Assembly (NCBI RefSeq): GCF_016808095.1
Contig: NC_068974.1
Coordinates: forward strand, 14,694,001-14,758,000
DNA: 64,000 bases
Direction: 5' to 3'
Source of the DNA: Vigna angularis
Lineage: Eukaryota > Streptophyta > Magnoliopsida > Fabales > Fabaceae
The notes beneath the pieces are model-generated. The model saw nothing but the letters and a program-made list of their open reading frames with translations. It was not told the DNA's origin and did no database searches. The translations under genes were made by a program, and so were the position numbers. Shown piece by piece: positions 1-10,616 of this stretch (its first letter is position 1; every line of letters starts with the position of its first letter).

Positions 1-196
1 GAGTCTGTCTGACATTATTATTCTCCATCTCCTCAATGCTATGGTAAGAACCTTGTGGTGAAGGTTGTAAGAGATCTTCCGGAGGAGGGAAAAGTTCTCT
101 AGATGTACAGATTCTTCTCCTCCGTCTACTCTCGTCTAAGCCTTCAAGAAGAGGTTCCGAGGTTTTCTTGCTTCTAGTTCGAATTGCTTCCATCAT
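1..196 (-). pseudogene. A1 gag, N-terminal fragment cut by the window edge
   Basis: This is the first 65 or so codons of a family A (Athila-like) gag frame, read leftwards from a double ATG at 196-191. It starts MMEAIRTRSKK, followed by a basic RRRRR stretch, and matches the start of the A3 gag at 14906 almost residue for residue. Gag would form the particle core of the retroelement. The frame leaves the window at position 1, so its intactness cannot be judged. The leader, primer site and 5' LTR of the same element follow to the right (197-1372), so A1 is a minus-strand element entering from the left. Confidence 0.75.
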
Positions 197-680
197 ACAC
201 AAGAAAACAAGTCCCTAGAAAAATTTGTTAGCAAAAAAAGATATAGAAGAAGATATAAAATAAAGGATAAGAAGATAAAACAGAAAAAATAAAAACAGAA
301 AAATAAAAACAAAAAACAAAAAAAATAAAAACAAAAAAGTAAAATAAAATAAAATAAAATAAAATAAAAACCGAAAAAATAAAAACAGAAAATAAAAACA
401 GAAAATCAAATTTTTAAAATTAAAATTCAAGTTAAAGATAATCAATAAAAACAGAAAAATAAAAAAGAAAACAGAAAAATAAAATAAAATAAAATAATAA
501 CCGAAAAATAAAAACAGAAAATAAAATAAAATAAAATAATAACCAAAAAATAAAAATAGAAAATAAAATAAAATAATAACCGAAAAATAAAAACAGAAAA
601 TAAAAACAAAAAAATAAAAACAGAAAATAAAAATAGAAATTCAAATTTTAAAATTCAAAATTCAAGTCAAACCACGAGTC
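197..680 (-). repeat. A1 untranslated leader, low-complexity A-rich tract
   Basis: The plus strand shows repeated AAATAAAA, AAACAGAAAA and (AAAAT)n blocks, so the element strand is T-rich. It corresponds to 14627-14905 of A3 but is about 200 bases longer, because a block containing ACCGAAAAATAAAAACAG is repeated several times. Long predicted frames of F, L and Y here are composition artefacts. Confidence 0.75.
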
Positions 681-696
681 CCCGGCAACAGCGCCA
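681..696 (-). other. A1 primer-binding site, tRNA-Asp type
   Basis: On the minus strand this reads TGGCGCTGTTGCCGGG, complementary to the 3' end of plant tRNA-Asp(GUC) with one mismatch. It lies a few bases inside the LTR boundary at 703, the expected place for minus-strand DNA priming. Confidence 0.75.
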
Positions 697-702
697 AAAA
701 CT

Positions 703-1372
703 TGATGACAAATTTATGAACACCAAAAAACGACGCCAAAAACTTGTTTAACCCTCGGCAAGTGTGACTGAATCGTATCAAGTAATAAACTCGGTAAGAC
801 CACGTATCGTTCTCCCAAAGGACTCACGACCTAGTTAGTTATATGATTTCTTGATTATTTAAGACCTGTGATTAATTGGTTATAGGTTTCAAATGCAAAA
901 GACAATAAGTAAACATGTATGCATGAGTTTGATCAATGGAAAAGAGGAACACAAACACTTGAAATGAATGATATGGATGAGTATGTTGTTGGGGTAATCA
1001 ATTTCATCTTATCCACTCTCACATATTTTAGGAATTCATTATTCTTTTCATCAATGTTAATGTCACTCTCTAAATCACTTTGCGAAGAAAGCCTACCCTT
1101 AATTACGAGTAGATACAATTCCTAGCATCCTAATAATTAATTCTGAAGCACATAAGCTTAAAGGCAACCAACCCTCATATCCCTATGTCTAGGCAATATG
1201 CTATTGGGAGAATTTCCCCAGATCTAGATTTCCCCGTATGTGTCCATATCGACAAAATCAATAATCATAACATCGAATGAGTTAAACAATGCATGCTTTG
1301 AGCAGAGAGGAAAAACCCTAACTAATGATGAAAGAAAGCATGTATGATAAATATGATGTTTAAACACAAATT
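703..1372 (-). mobile_element. A1 5' LTR, truncated
   Basis: Family A LTR on the minus strand; its internal end reads TGATGAC on the plus strand at 703. It contains the usual landmarks, such as CCCAAAGGACTCACG near 815 and GAGTTAAACAATGCATGC near 1280. It stops around 1372, where family C sequence begins, so the promoter half is missing. It belongs to the longer LTR subtype that ends in ATTTGTCATCA. Confidence 0.8.
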
Positions 1373-1536
1373 GTTGTCCCGGCCTGCACACATTGATTTT
1401 TTTCAGTGTTGGGAGAAATAGGCTTGTGCACATGGCCTGGTCCACAAGGGACATTAGGAAATGCTGCTTACTGGAAGGAAGGAGGTGCTTCACGGTCCCA
1501 CTGCTGGCACAAGCAAATTGAAGTGGTGTCATGGCC
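1373..1536 (+). mobile_element. Family C LTR remnant, left of the Copia insertion
   Basis: This stretch continues at 6848 once the Copia element and its duplicated target TGGCC are removed. The right part (to 8920) ends like the family C LTR. The expected start of that LTR (TGATGAATCAAT) is not seen, so the copy is truncated on its left. No gene is visible. Confidence 0.5.
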
Positions 1537-1978
1537 TATTGGAACAGGCCCAGCATTGTGCACTTACAACGTTGATGGCCCAATTCCCTTCTTGGCCCAT
1601 GTGGCATATTACTCTGAAAGTGGATTGCGTGCGTGGCATAATGCAGAAACGAAATATCGAGAGAGAGAGAGAAAGACGAGACGGAGCGAGAGGCGATGAA
1701 GGGAGAAGAGAGCGGCGACTCCCTCAACGGCGATCTGAGACGGTGGTGGCCGGAGCTCCAGAAGGAGAAAGTGTAGATCGGAAGACGGTAAGTAACGTAA
1801 ACTGAATCTTTCTTTATTCTGTTAAAAGTGATAAAGTCTGAATACATTGACATTGAGGGAAAAAGGGGAAAGGAACCCTATATATATAGGGTTCCATGAA
1901 AGGGGGAAAAAAAGAAGAACACCTAAAATAAGTTAACTGTTGAAAGACAGTTAAGAGAATCAACAGTGATTCTCAATA
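1537..1978 (-). repeat. Copia 3' LTR
   Basis: 442 bp. On the element strand it starts TATTGAGAAT and ends GTTCCAATA. It matches 6403-6842 except for six substitutions and two extra bases in a GA run. A TATA-containing palindrome lies at 1872-1895. A GA-rich microsatellite (about 1659-1675) falls in the transcribed part. Confidence 0.95.
1872..1895 (-). promoter_or_regulatory. Palindromic TATA region of the Copia 3' LTR
   Basis: A perfect 24-base palindrome with arms GGAACCC and GGGTTCC around an alternating TA core of ten bases. It lies about 85 bases inside the LTR start on the element strand, where a plant core promoter would be. The same palindrome sits at 6736-6759 in the 5' LTR. Promoter function is inferred. 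Confidence 0.55.
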
Positions 1979-1990
1979 GCCTCCCCTCAA
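1979..1990 (-). other. Copia polypurine tract
   Basis: On the minus strand TTGAGGGGAGGC lies directly before the 3' LTR. This is the expected plus-strand DNA primer. It overlaps the polyprotein stop codon (1987-1989). Confidence 0.85.
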
Positions 1991-4900
1991 GCTGGACAGT
2001 GTATGTTTACCAGTCCAAGCTTGGGAATAATGGTTCCAAACTTGACGCGATGCGGAAATTTCGTGAAGATATCAGCAAGCTGTTCTTCGGACCGGACGGG
2101 GAGAAGATGTAGAAGACGCTCCTGGAGTTTTTCACGAACCACGTGACAATCAAGCTCTATGTGCTTGGTTCGTTCGTGGAAACTTTGATTGTGGGCTATG
2201 TGGCGAGCCGATTTGTTGTCGCAATATAAAACAGGAACCCCAGATTCTTCAATTTGAAGGTCTTGTATAAGATAATGGAGCCACTGTATTTCGCATACAG
2301 TGGCAGCAAGGGCCCTGTATTCTGCTTCAGTAGAAGATCTGGAAACAGTCTTCTGCTTCTTAGATTTCCAGGAAATGAGTGATGATCCAAGGAAAACACA
2401 AAAGCCTGTGGTGGATCTCCTTGTGTTAGGACAAGTGGCCCAGTCGGAGTCACTAAAAGCCTTTAGTTGTTTTGGAGATTCAGCTGCAAAGAATAAACCT
2501 TCAGAGGGTGAGGACTTTATATATCTTAGTATATGTTGAACAGCTTGATAGGGATAATGAGTGGGTTTTTGCATAAATTGACTGAGAAGATTGACAGTAA
2601 AACATAAATCGGGTCTAGTATTAGTAAGGTAGAGTAACTTCCCTATCAGTCTTCTATATGATTCAGGATCATTCAAATAGTTGTCCTCTTTGTATAGAGT
2701 GCTGGTGTCCTTTAGAAAGGGAGTAGAAGAAGGCTTGCAACCTTCCATCCCTGTTTCCTCAAGTATGTCCAGGGCATACTTCCTCTGACATAGATGAATT
2801 CCCTTCTTGGATCTTGCCACTTCAAGTCCAAGGAAGTATTTAAGTTCTCCAAGATTTTTAATACGAAACCTTTTGTGCAAAAGCTCTTTTATGTAGTTTA
2901 TTTCTTCCATAGAATTTCCTGCTAACACAATATCATCCACATATACAAGTAGAGCAGTAAAACCAGTAGCAGTTCTTTTGGTAAACAATGAGTGATCAGA
3001 TTTGGATTGACTGTAATTCACAGATATAAGAAAGGTAGATAACTTCTCAAACCACTGCCTACTGGCTTGCTTTAAACCATATAAAGACTTATTTAGTTTA
3101 CAGACCAAACCTTCTTTACTAGTGTCCATGCCTGGGGGTAATTGCATATACACTTCTTCATTTAAGTCTCCATGTAGGAAAGCATTATCAACATCAAGTT
3201 GTTGTAAAAACCAATTATTAGAAGCAGCAAGAGCAATAAGAAGTCTAACAGTAGTAAGTTTAGCTACAGGGGCAAATGTGTCAAGATAGTCTATTCCTTC
3301 CTGTTGGGTATAACCCTTGGCAACTAATCGGGCTTTATGTCTCTCAATACTACCATCCGCTCTGTATTTAATTTTGTACACCCATTTGCATCCTATGGGG
3401 AATTTTCCAGGGGGTAATTGAGTTAGGGTCCAGGTTTTATTTTCTTCTAAAGCTTTGATTTCCTTATCCATAGCTTCTCTCCATTCAGCCTTAATTTTAG
3501 CTTCAGTATAAGATTGGGGTTCTTTGTTATTAGTAATAGTCATGATGTATTTTGAATATTTCGTAGATAGATTGTTGCAATTTAACACATTATTTATAGG
3601 ATAGGCAGTTTTAAAAGTATTTTTAATGGATAAAGATTGATGAACCTGATGGACATAGTCTTTTAGGTAGTCAGGAGTCTTTCTGAGCCTGTTGGATCTT
3701 CTGCTTATATGGTTCTCTTGATCTTCGGTGTCATTGTTGTTGTCTCTGTCAGCAGAGGCTTGTTCTTGCCTTTCCTGGTCATCAGACTCATTATTTCTAT
3801 CTTCAATTAAAGGATAGGAGTCCTTTAGAAGATCATTGAGAGATTCAGTTTTCTCTTCATTGCTGACATTGTCTTGTCTGTCTTCTTGCATGTTGTTGTA
3901 AGGAAAGACATTTTCATAAAAGATAACATTTCTACTTATGAACAACTCTTTTGTATTTAAATCTAAGACAGTATAACCTTTGACACCACTCTTATAACGT
4001 AGAAAAACACCTTTCCTTGCTCTGGAATCAAGTTTGTTTCTGCTATTTTCAAGAGTAGAAGCAAAGCATAAACATCCAAAAACCTTAAGATCTATATAAG
4101 CAGGAGATTTGTCATAGAGCATGTCATAGGGAGTTTTGTTGTTGAGAATATGTGAAGGCATTCTATTTATTAAGAAAACAGCGTGTCCAACAGCATATGA
4201 CCAATAACCTTTAGGTATGTTTGATTGAAATAGAAGACTGCGTGTAACATTAAGAATATGACGGTGTTTTCTTTCAACAATAGAATTCTGTTGAGGTGTT
4301 TCAACACAGCTGGTTTGATGATTAATACCATGAAGATTATAGAAATTTTCACATTTGAACTCAGGTCCATTGTCAGATCTGATGTTCTTAATCATTTTAT
4401 TAAATTGGTTCTTGATTTTAATCACAAAATTTTGTAATAAATCTCTTGTTTGTCCCTTGTTGTTCATTAGGAAAATCCACGTATGTCTAGTGTAGTCATC
4501 AACAATCGTGAGGAAATATCTATGACCATGAACAGAAACAGTATTTAGAGGTCCCCATATGTCACAGTGTATAGTTTCAAAACTTTCATTAGTAGCAGAA
4601 ATACTCTTAGGAAAAGGTAACTTGTGTTGTTTGGCAAAATGGCAAGTATCACAAACAAAATTATCATCAGCTTTGATATAGGAAAAACTCTCACATATGT
4701 GTTTCATTGTTCTATGTCCTGGGTGTCCTAGTCTAAGGTGCCACAGGTTAACATCAACATTTTTACAAGAGAAAACACCTTTTGAGATATTGCTTTGAAT
4801 AGATTTAGGTAAGACTTGTAGATAATAGAGCCCATTCCATGATTTAGCATATCCAATCGTCCTCAAAGTGTGATTTTCCTTGATCTGACAATGCTTAGAA

Positions 4901-6303
4901 GAAAAAGTTAGGCTGCAATTCATATCCTTGATACGTCTTTGCACAGATATCAAATTAAAACAGAAATCTGGTATATAGAGAACATTGAAAATAGTAAAAT
5001 CTTTGGCAAACTGTACAGTTCCAGCATGTTCAGCAATTACTATAGTGTTATTTGGTAGTTTTATAGAAATAGGTTTGATCTTGTAGAAGGTAATAAAATT
5101 GTTTTTACTGTGAGTAACATGGTCAGTAGCACCAGTATCAACAATCCAAGAAAAAATACCTTGTTCATTCTCAGTTTCATTTCTTTGAACCTGATTGATG
5201 TTGTGTGTGGGGATTTCATCTATTTTGTCTATCATTTTGAGGAGTTTTTGCATCTGTTCTGGCGTGAGAGAACTAAAATTGTTTCCATTGCTGACTTTTT
5301 GAGTTTTCTGGATTTCTTCAGAGTTAGTGTTGTTCTGACAAGCATTTGCACTTGACCATTCATTTCTTTTGTCTTCCCTCTTGTACCAAGGGGGATATCC
5401 ATGTTTGGAATAGCATTCGTCTATGGTGTGATTCATTTTGTTACAATAAGAACATTGTTTCCCATAATTGGGATTTCTTCCCCTTCCTCTGCCTTGACCA
5501 CGGAAAACAGTTCCCCTTCCTTGATTCTCAGCACTTCTTCCTTGGTTTTTCCAATTCTGGTCAGGTTTCCATTGACCATTTCTTCCTGCAACATTAGCTA
5601 GAGTCTTAGCCTCTGTGGAGATTTGTTTTTCTTGCCTTTCTTGTTGGATAATAAGAGAAAAAACACGGTTAACATTGGGAAGAGGATCCATCAAGAGTAT
5701 CTGCGTCTTGACAGTGTTGTAGGAGTCGTTTAAACCTTTCAGAAAGCATATTACATGCTCAGCTTCTCTGTATTTCAAAGAAATTCTGGACAAATCGCAG
5801 CTGCATGGAGTGGCACAAGTGCAAGTGGGTATAGGCCTTAAAGACTCAAGTTCTTCCCACAATATCTTTAAATCTGTGAAAAACTGACTCACCCCCCTAT
5901 CACCTTGTCGAATGGAATGTATTTCTTGCAGTAAGTCAGAGATTTTGAAGTAATCTCCCTTAGAGAACCTTTCTTTGAGCTCATCCCATAGCTCTTTAGC
6001 CTCCTCAATGTAAATCACACTTTCGGCAATGTGGGGGGACAAAGTTTTAGTTATCCAGGACAAAATCATAACATTGCATCTTTCCCAGGCATCATAGGCA
6101 GGGTCACTTTCTTGAGGTCTTTTTATGGAACCATCAACAAACTTCAGTTTATTCTTTGACAACAAGGCTCTCCTTAAGCTCTTGCTCCAGGATGAGTAAT
6201 TATTTTCGTTTAACACTTGAGTGATTAGAGTGAGCCCAGGATTTTCTCCTGGGTGCAAATAGTAGGGACTGGCTGGGTTGGTTGCTGGTTCAAATTGTTC
6301 CAT
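1987..6303 (-). CDS. Ty1/Copia gag-pol polyprotein, intact
   Basis: One open frame of 1438 codons encodes the whole replication machinery. In order: gag with an N-terminal SPYYLHPGENPG motif; a CCHC zinc knuckle near residue 290 (CSYCNKMNHTIDEC); aspartic protease with DTGA; GAG-pre-integrase WHLRLGHPG; integrase with a HHCC zinc finger and the D, D35E residues (HCDIWG, SDNGPEF, VERKHR); reverse transcriptase with YVDDIVLAG; and RNase H with the STEAEY and DNKSA motifs. The RT before RNase H and integrase before RT order is diagnostic of Copia. ATG at 6303 is taken as the start: the frame is open 14 codons further, but the first of those codons is TTG. No stop or frameshift is seen, so it may still code for active proteins. 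The Copia lineage was not assigned. Confidence 0.95.
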   Translation of the reverse strand: MEQFEPATNPASPYYLHPGENPGLTLITQVLNENNYSSWSKSLRRALLSKNKLKFVDGSIKRPQESDPAYDAWERCNVMILSWITKTLSPHIAESVIYIEEAKELWDELKERFSKGDYFKISDLLQEIHSIRQGDRGVSQFFTDLKILWEELESLRPIPTCTCATPCSCDLSRISLKYREAEHVICFLKGLNDSYNTVKTQILLMDPLPNVNRVFSLIIQQERQEKQISTEAKTLANVAGRNGQWKPDQNWKNQGRSAENQGRGTVFRGQGRGRGRNPNYGKQCSYCNKMNHTIDECYSKHGYPPWYKREDKRNEWSSANACQNNTNSEEIQKTQKVSNGNNFSSLTPEQMQKLLKMIDKIDEIPTHNINQVQRNETENEQGIFSWIVDTGATDHVTHSKNNFITFYKIKPISIKLPNNTIVIAEHAGTVQFAKDFTIFNVLYIPDFCFNLISVQRRIKDMNCSLTFSSKHCQIKENHTLRTIGYAKSWNGLYYLQVLPKSIQSNISKGVFSCKNVDVNLWHLRLGHPGHRTMKHICESFSYIKADDNFVCDTCHFAKQHKLPFPKSISATNESFETIHCDIWGPLNTVSVHGHRYFLTIVDDYTRHTWIFLMNNKGQTRDLLQNFVIKIKNQFNKMIKNIRSDNGPEFKCENFYNLHGINHQTSCVETPQQNSIVERKHRHILNVTRSLLFQSNIPKGYWSYAVGHAVFLINRMPSHILNNKTPYDMLYDKSPAYIDLKVFGCLCFASTLENSRNKLDSRARKGVFLRYKSGVKGYTVLDLNTKELFISRNVIFYENVFPYNNMQEDRQDNVSNEEKTESLNDLLKDSYPLIEDRNNESDDQERQEQASADRDNNNDTEDQENHISRRSNRLRKTPDYLKDYVHQVHQSLSIKNTFKTAYPINNVLNCNNLSTKYSKYIMTITNNKEPQSYTEAKIKAEWREAMDKEIKALEENKTWTLTQLPPGKFPIGCKWVYKIKYRADGSIERHKARLVAKGYTQQEGIDYLDTFAPVAKLTTVRLLIALAASNNWFLQQLDVDNAFLHGDLNEEVYMQLPPGMDTSKEGLVCKLNKSLYGLKQASRQWFEKLSTFLISVNYSQSKSDHSLFTKRTATGFTALLVYVDDIVLAGNSMEEINYIKELLHKRFRIKNLGELKYFLGLEVARSKKGIHLCQRKYALDILEETGMEGCKPSSTPFLKDTSTLYKEDNYLNDPESYRRLIGKLLYLTNTRPDLCFTVNLLSQFMQKPTHYPYQAVQHILRYIKSSPSEGLFFAAESPKQLKAFSDSDWATCPNTRRSTTGFCVFLGSSLISWKSKKQKTVSRSSTEAEYRALAATVCEIQWLHYLIQDLQIEESGVPVLYCDNKSARHIAHNQSFHERTKHIELDCHVVREKLQERLLHLLPVRSEEQLADIFTKFPHRVKFGTIIPKLGLVNIHCPA

Positions 6304-6390
6304 GGTGGAATAAAGAAACCACCAAGAGGCCCAAGAAAAAGTCAAGAACGATCAGAGGGATGAACGGAAGCAGAGCAGGCACTTAGACCT

Positions 6391-6402
6391 GCTCTGATAC
6401 CA
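6391..6402 (-). other. Copia primer-binding site, initiator tRNA-Met
   Basis: On the minus strand TGGTATCAGAGC abuts the 5' LTR end exactly. It is complementary to the 3' end of the plant initiator methionine tRNA, the usual Copia primer. Confidence 0.9.
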
Positions 6403-6842
6403 TATTGGAACAGGCCCAGCACTGTGCACTTACAACGTTGATGGCCCAATTCCCTTCTTGGCCCATGTGGCATATTACTCTGAAAGTGGATTGCGTGCGT
6501 GGCATAATGCAGAAACGAAATATCGAGAGAGAGAGAAAGACGAGACGGAGCGAGAGGCGATGGAGGGAGAAGAGAGCGGCGACTCCCTCAACGGCGATCT
6601 GAGACGGTGGTGGTCGGAGCTCCAGAAGGAGAAAGTGTAGATCGAAAGACGGTAAGTAACGTAAACTGAATCTTTCTTTATTCTGTTAAAAGTGATAAAG
6701 TCTGAATACATTGACATTGAGGGAAAAAGGGGAAAGGAACCCTATATATATAGGGTTCCATGAAAGGGGGAAAAACAGAAGAACACCTAAAATAAGTTAA
6801 CTGTTGAAAGACAGTTAAGAGAATCAACAGTTATTCTCAATA
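6403..6842 (-). repeat. Copia 5' LTR
   Basis: 440 bp, the promoter-bearing copy for the intact polyprotein. The palindromic TATA region is at 6736-6759. The boundaries are fixed by the primer site on one side and the duplicated target TGGCC (6843-6847) on the other. Confidence 0.95.
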
Positions 6843-6847
6843 TGGCC

Positions 6848-8920
6848 CATGAGAAAAGAGGCGGGTTGATAGGTTGGCTTGGAGAATAAAAAGTGCTGGA
6901 TGGGGATTTTAAGTAGCAGCCACCTAGGAAGCATTTTTTTTTGGATTAACGGAATGTAACACACGGAGAGAAAGAAAAAGAGTTTTCATGATCGGGCTGG
7001 AGGGACGGCCGAAAAGAAAATACTGCACGTGAAGAAGAGGGGTCCATGGGGCTTCAGATAAAAAGGCGGGCATTCAACGTTCATTGAAGGAGCAGCAGCC
7101 GCCACTTAAAAGGGGAATTTTTCTTTCTTAGTTTGGCGGTGAACCATGTTTACACTGTTGGATTTTGGATGAATGAGAAGAAGAAAGCTGGAGGTGTCAC
7201 GGCTGCAATGTAGCACATTTCATTTTGGAGAGCAGCAGCACGTTGGAGAGTGTGGGGTCACGGCTGCAGAAAAAGCACACATGGTGATTCATTTCTTAAA
7301 AAAATGACTTTCATTTTGAGTGAGCTGCTGTCACGTCAAGTCCAGCAATTATTTTAGTAGAGCAAGGCTTATGATTTACATTGGAGGCGGACATTCATCT
7401 TTGCTTGGAGAAAAGAAACACGCGTGATTCAACATTGGAAGAGGACATTCATTTTCATGAAGCACACATGGTGATTTTTCGGGAGGTGCATAAAGGTTTT
7501 CTTTTAGATACAATAATCATGCTTGGATGAGAATGATGTTTACATTCGAGTTGCTGAAATACAAAAAGTGAAGGAGCTGTTGGTTTGGAAGTTAAATTCA
7601 TTGAATCATCAGTCACGTTTTTCAATGTTCATCATTAGTTTTCTTTATATCTTTTTGCCATGGTGAATGTGTGGTGATAGACGACCATAATGTGCATTAA
7701 GATTTTTAGCTAAGCATTGCATTTGTCATTTGCATTTGAGTTTTGTCCTTGTTGCACGATGCTTCTTGCCACATTGTATATATCTTTATTTTGGAAAAGG
7801 GAGGCATTTGTTTCACGGAATGAAGAAGAGGTGCAACTCGGTTTTTCTTTCTTTTAAGATGGGAAGCACGGTGATTCATGGAGAATGAGGATGATTCATT
7901 TTGAAAGAGACGCATGGCATTCAATTTATTTCTTTTAGAAAAAAAGGGAAGCGGTGATTAGTTGATTGAAGGTGCACACGGTTATGTCCCAAGAGGTTTT
8001 GTTTTATATATTTTCCTACACTTGAATCAGAGGAAATTTTGTTTTAGATTTTCCATGTTAAAATATAATGAGGATTTCACTTTTTAGTTTAAGTGTGGCA
8101 TCTCATGTTATTATAATATAATGAGCATTTCCCTTTTTAGATTAAGTGTGGCATTTCGTGTTATTATAGAGTTGATGTGTTTTGTTATTTATTTCTTGCA
8201 TTTCAATTTGTCAGCACCTTGAGTATTTAATTTTAATTCCAAGCTGCATTGGACATTTAATGTTTTAGCTTAAATATTGCATTTGAATAACACACCACGT
8301 GTTTCTTTATTATCTGCTGAATTTTAAGTAGTTCACACATCTTGTTTTGGGACCGTTTAATTTATTGTTTTCGTTCACTATGTTGTTGTTAGAATTATTG
8401 GTTATTGTGTATGAGTTGTGTTCAAGTGTGTTCCAACTAAAGAGTGAGTTGGAAAGGAGTGTGTATGTGTTGTATCTGAGTGTGTGTGAGGTGTGTTCCA
8501 TTCACTTAATCCTATAAATATAGGATTAAGGAGAAGGGTGTAAAAACCAAGTGATTCAATATAATTTCATATTTTCACAGTAGTCTATTTTGTTTGACTT
8601 CTTTATCTTCCTGCGTTTCCAATTTCCTCACTTGCTTTAGAGACCATTCGGTCTCAATGTAGAATCGTTTGGTCATCTGTAGGACCGTTCGGTCTTCATG
8701 CTTTGTTCATTTATTTCAATGTTTTCAATTATGTTTGGTTGTATTTAATTTTTAGTTTTAATTTAGTTCATTTCTAATCACAAAAACACTTTCAAACCAC
8801 CCCACTACGTGTTTGACCTAAGTCTCGAACCACATTTGGTCCTTGAGAGACGAACTAGGAGTCACTTTCTAGCACTATACTACATTTTTAATGCACATCA
8901 AATTTGTATGGTGTGCGACA
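6848..8920 (+). mobile_element. Family C LTR remnant, right of the Copia insertion
   Basis: The last 180 bases (CACATTTGGTCCTTG, GACGAACTAGGAGTC, GCACATCAAATTTGTATGG) match, in reverse complement, the starts of the minus-strand family C copies at 42011 and 56812. The rest shares their texture of CACGGCTG, GTGATTC and CATTTTCATG words. No coding region is convincing. The edge at about 8920 joins family A internal sequence without a clear target duplication. Confidence 0.6.
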
Positions 8921-9395
8921 CCCATCACTCCATCATCCCACACACTCTCAAGCACTCTCCCAAGAGTTCTCATCACTTTTCCCCTCTTCCCCCTTCACAA
9001 AACCTCTCTTCCACTCACTTTTTCATCAAGTTTCCATCCAAGTTTGGTTTTGAGTGAGAGCATTGTTGTTAGGGGCTGATCTTTGCACATTCCTAGAGCA
9101 TTTTAAGCATATTCAACATCTCCACCCAAGTAAGTACAAGCATTTTACATTCTAGGATTTTTGAGAGCATGAATTGGTATGAACATGGTTGTCTAAGCAT
9201 GAATTTGTTGGGATTTTGATTTTTATGCATGATCTGATGAATTAATCATTGTTTGGACCGATTAAACTGCTTTATTTGCGTTGAGGGGTTTTGTTTGCCC
9301 TCAGCGGTGATAGGAATGATTTTAGGGAGTTGTTTGGGGTTTACTAATTCTTAATGATGTTTCTGGTGGTTTTGTGAATTGTGTTTGATGTAGGG
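8921..9395 (+). other. A2 leader exon and intron upstream of the extra ORF
   Basis: This resembles 18000-18567 in A3. It holds a leader (to about 9129), then CCACCCAA followed by GTAAGTAC, a textbook plant splice donor at 9130, and TTTGATGTAG ending at 9393, just two bases before the ORF's ATG. An intron of 264 bases is therefore likely. Inside it GTTGAGGGG and CCCTCAGC face each other as a hairpin. No splicing evidence exists beyond sequence. Confidence 0.5.
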
Positions 9396-10616
9396 ATGAC
9401 CTCCTTAACGGGCAAGAGACTCAAGACTACAACATCAAAGAGGAAGGATAAGGAACCAGACCGCTCCTACTCTACCAAGTTCCTTTTCCCGCAAGCATGA
9501 GCACCATTTCAACATTGTCCAGGATAGGAGGTTACTAATGGAAAGAAAGGCTGGACTGATGCCTGATTTTGCTCCATAGTTTGGAGAACAATTGGAGAAC
9601 AGGAACTAGGGAAGGCTAGCCACTTATCCTACACCAGCTAACATAGTAGTGGTTAAAGAGTTTTACACCAACGCAAGGCAGTTGGGTGATTATCTTGTAG
9701 AGGATTATATGAGCTATGTTAGAGGACACACCATCCTGTATGACCCAAATTCTATTAGCTAGTTTCTAAATACTGAATGAGATGGTGAGCAGTGTCAGTT
9801 TGTTTTAAATATCGAAGAAGGAGCAGACTTTGGTGATGTGGAGAGTGTTCTATGTGTGCCTGGAGGGCACTTTCAAAGAAATAGGAATGATGCAGTTGTG
9901 AACATCAGGAAAGCTGATCTGACTCCTTTAGCAAAATATTGGATGGCATTTTCTCATGCCAACATCCAACCGTTCTCACATGTTTCAGACATTATTGTCA
10001 GCAGGGCACTCCTTTTGTATTGTGTGCTTAAATCGATGATTAACATTGGCCAGGTCATAGCCAATGAGATACAGTTGTGTGCAAATACCATGAACAACAA
10101 GGCACCCTTGGAGCATCCTCTTTGATTACACATCTCTGTGAGCTAGCTAGGGTGAATACTTCTACACCGCCATTTGAGAGGCCTAGGAAGGCAATTGATG
10201 AGGCTTACTACAGACAATATTGTGGCGGTGATGAGGCAGCTCTGCCAGTACCACCACGTCATCCTTGCAAAGGGAAAGGAGCACCACATGGCCAGGTACT
10301 TGTAGAGCCTCATGAGGCAGAGCCATTTCAGATGAGGGACATGTATATGTCTCTTATGGATGTCATGATGTAGTCCCTTCACAGAGGGCAGGTGGCCACA
10401 ACTGAGATGATCATTAGGATGTATGATACACCCCAAGGACATAGGTGGACCATGGATGAGTTTAATAATGTGGTGGCGTGGCCAAAGGAGCAAGCCTAGG
10501 GCAGTGGAGCTGGAGCAGTTAGAGCTTCAACTATGGATGTTGATGATGATGAGGATGCTTTTAAAGATGCTGAGGATGATGAAGAGGAGGAAGATTTAGA
10601 TGACAACATGGGCTGA
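9396..10616 (+). pseudogene. A2 extra ORF (putative plant transposon protein-like), broken
   Basis: The start MTSLTGKRLKTTTSKRK matches the A3 copy at 18568. Further conserved blocks are FYTNARQLGDYL, YVRGHTILYDP, a CVPGGHFQRNR block, YWMAFSHANIQPFSHVSDI, then a proline-rich part and a very acidic tail (runs of D and E, about 10535-10613). It is broken by frameshifts in the first 450 bases and by several stops, including TAG for glutamine. The middle matches what I remember of the plant family called Transposase_32 or 'putative plant transposon protein'; no transposase catalytic residues are visible and the role is unknown. It sits between the gag-PR region and the 3' LTR, where Athila relatives carry an env-like gene. 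Confidence 0.65.

Larger units (their letters stand above)
1537..6842 (-). mobile_element. Complete Ty1/Copia LTR retrotransposon
   Basis: A full element of about 5.3 kb on the minus strand, flanked by the 5-bp duplication TGGCC at 1532-1536 and 6843-6847. It has two LTRs (442 and 440 bp), a primer site, a purine tract and one uninterrupted gag-pol frame. The LTRs differ by six substitutions and one 2-bp indel, about 1.4 percent, so this is the youngest insertion whose two LTRs can be compared here. It landed in a family C LTR remnant. The LTR ends are TATTG and CAATA rather than the usual TG and CA. Confidence 0.95.

Noticed and set aside
215..644. F/L/Y-rich frames suggesting a membrane protein
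   Set aside because: Low-complexity T-rich leader of A1; the counterpart in A3 is upstream of the gag ATG.
1536..1853. Frames in the Copia LTR (1461-1805 and its copy at 6405-6602)
   Set aside because: Both lie wholly in LTR sequence and differ between the two LTRs by a 2-base indel that shifts the frame.
9130..9393. Proof that the extra ORF is spliced
   Set aside because: Donor and acceptor are good by sequence in A2 only; the donor is mutated in A3 and absent in A5, so it is kept as a finding and not as a fact.
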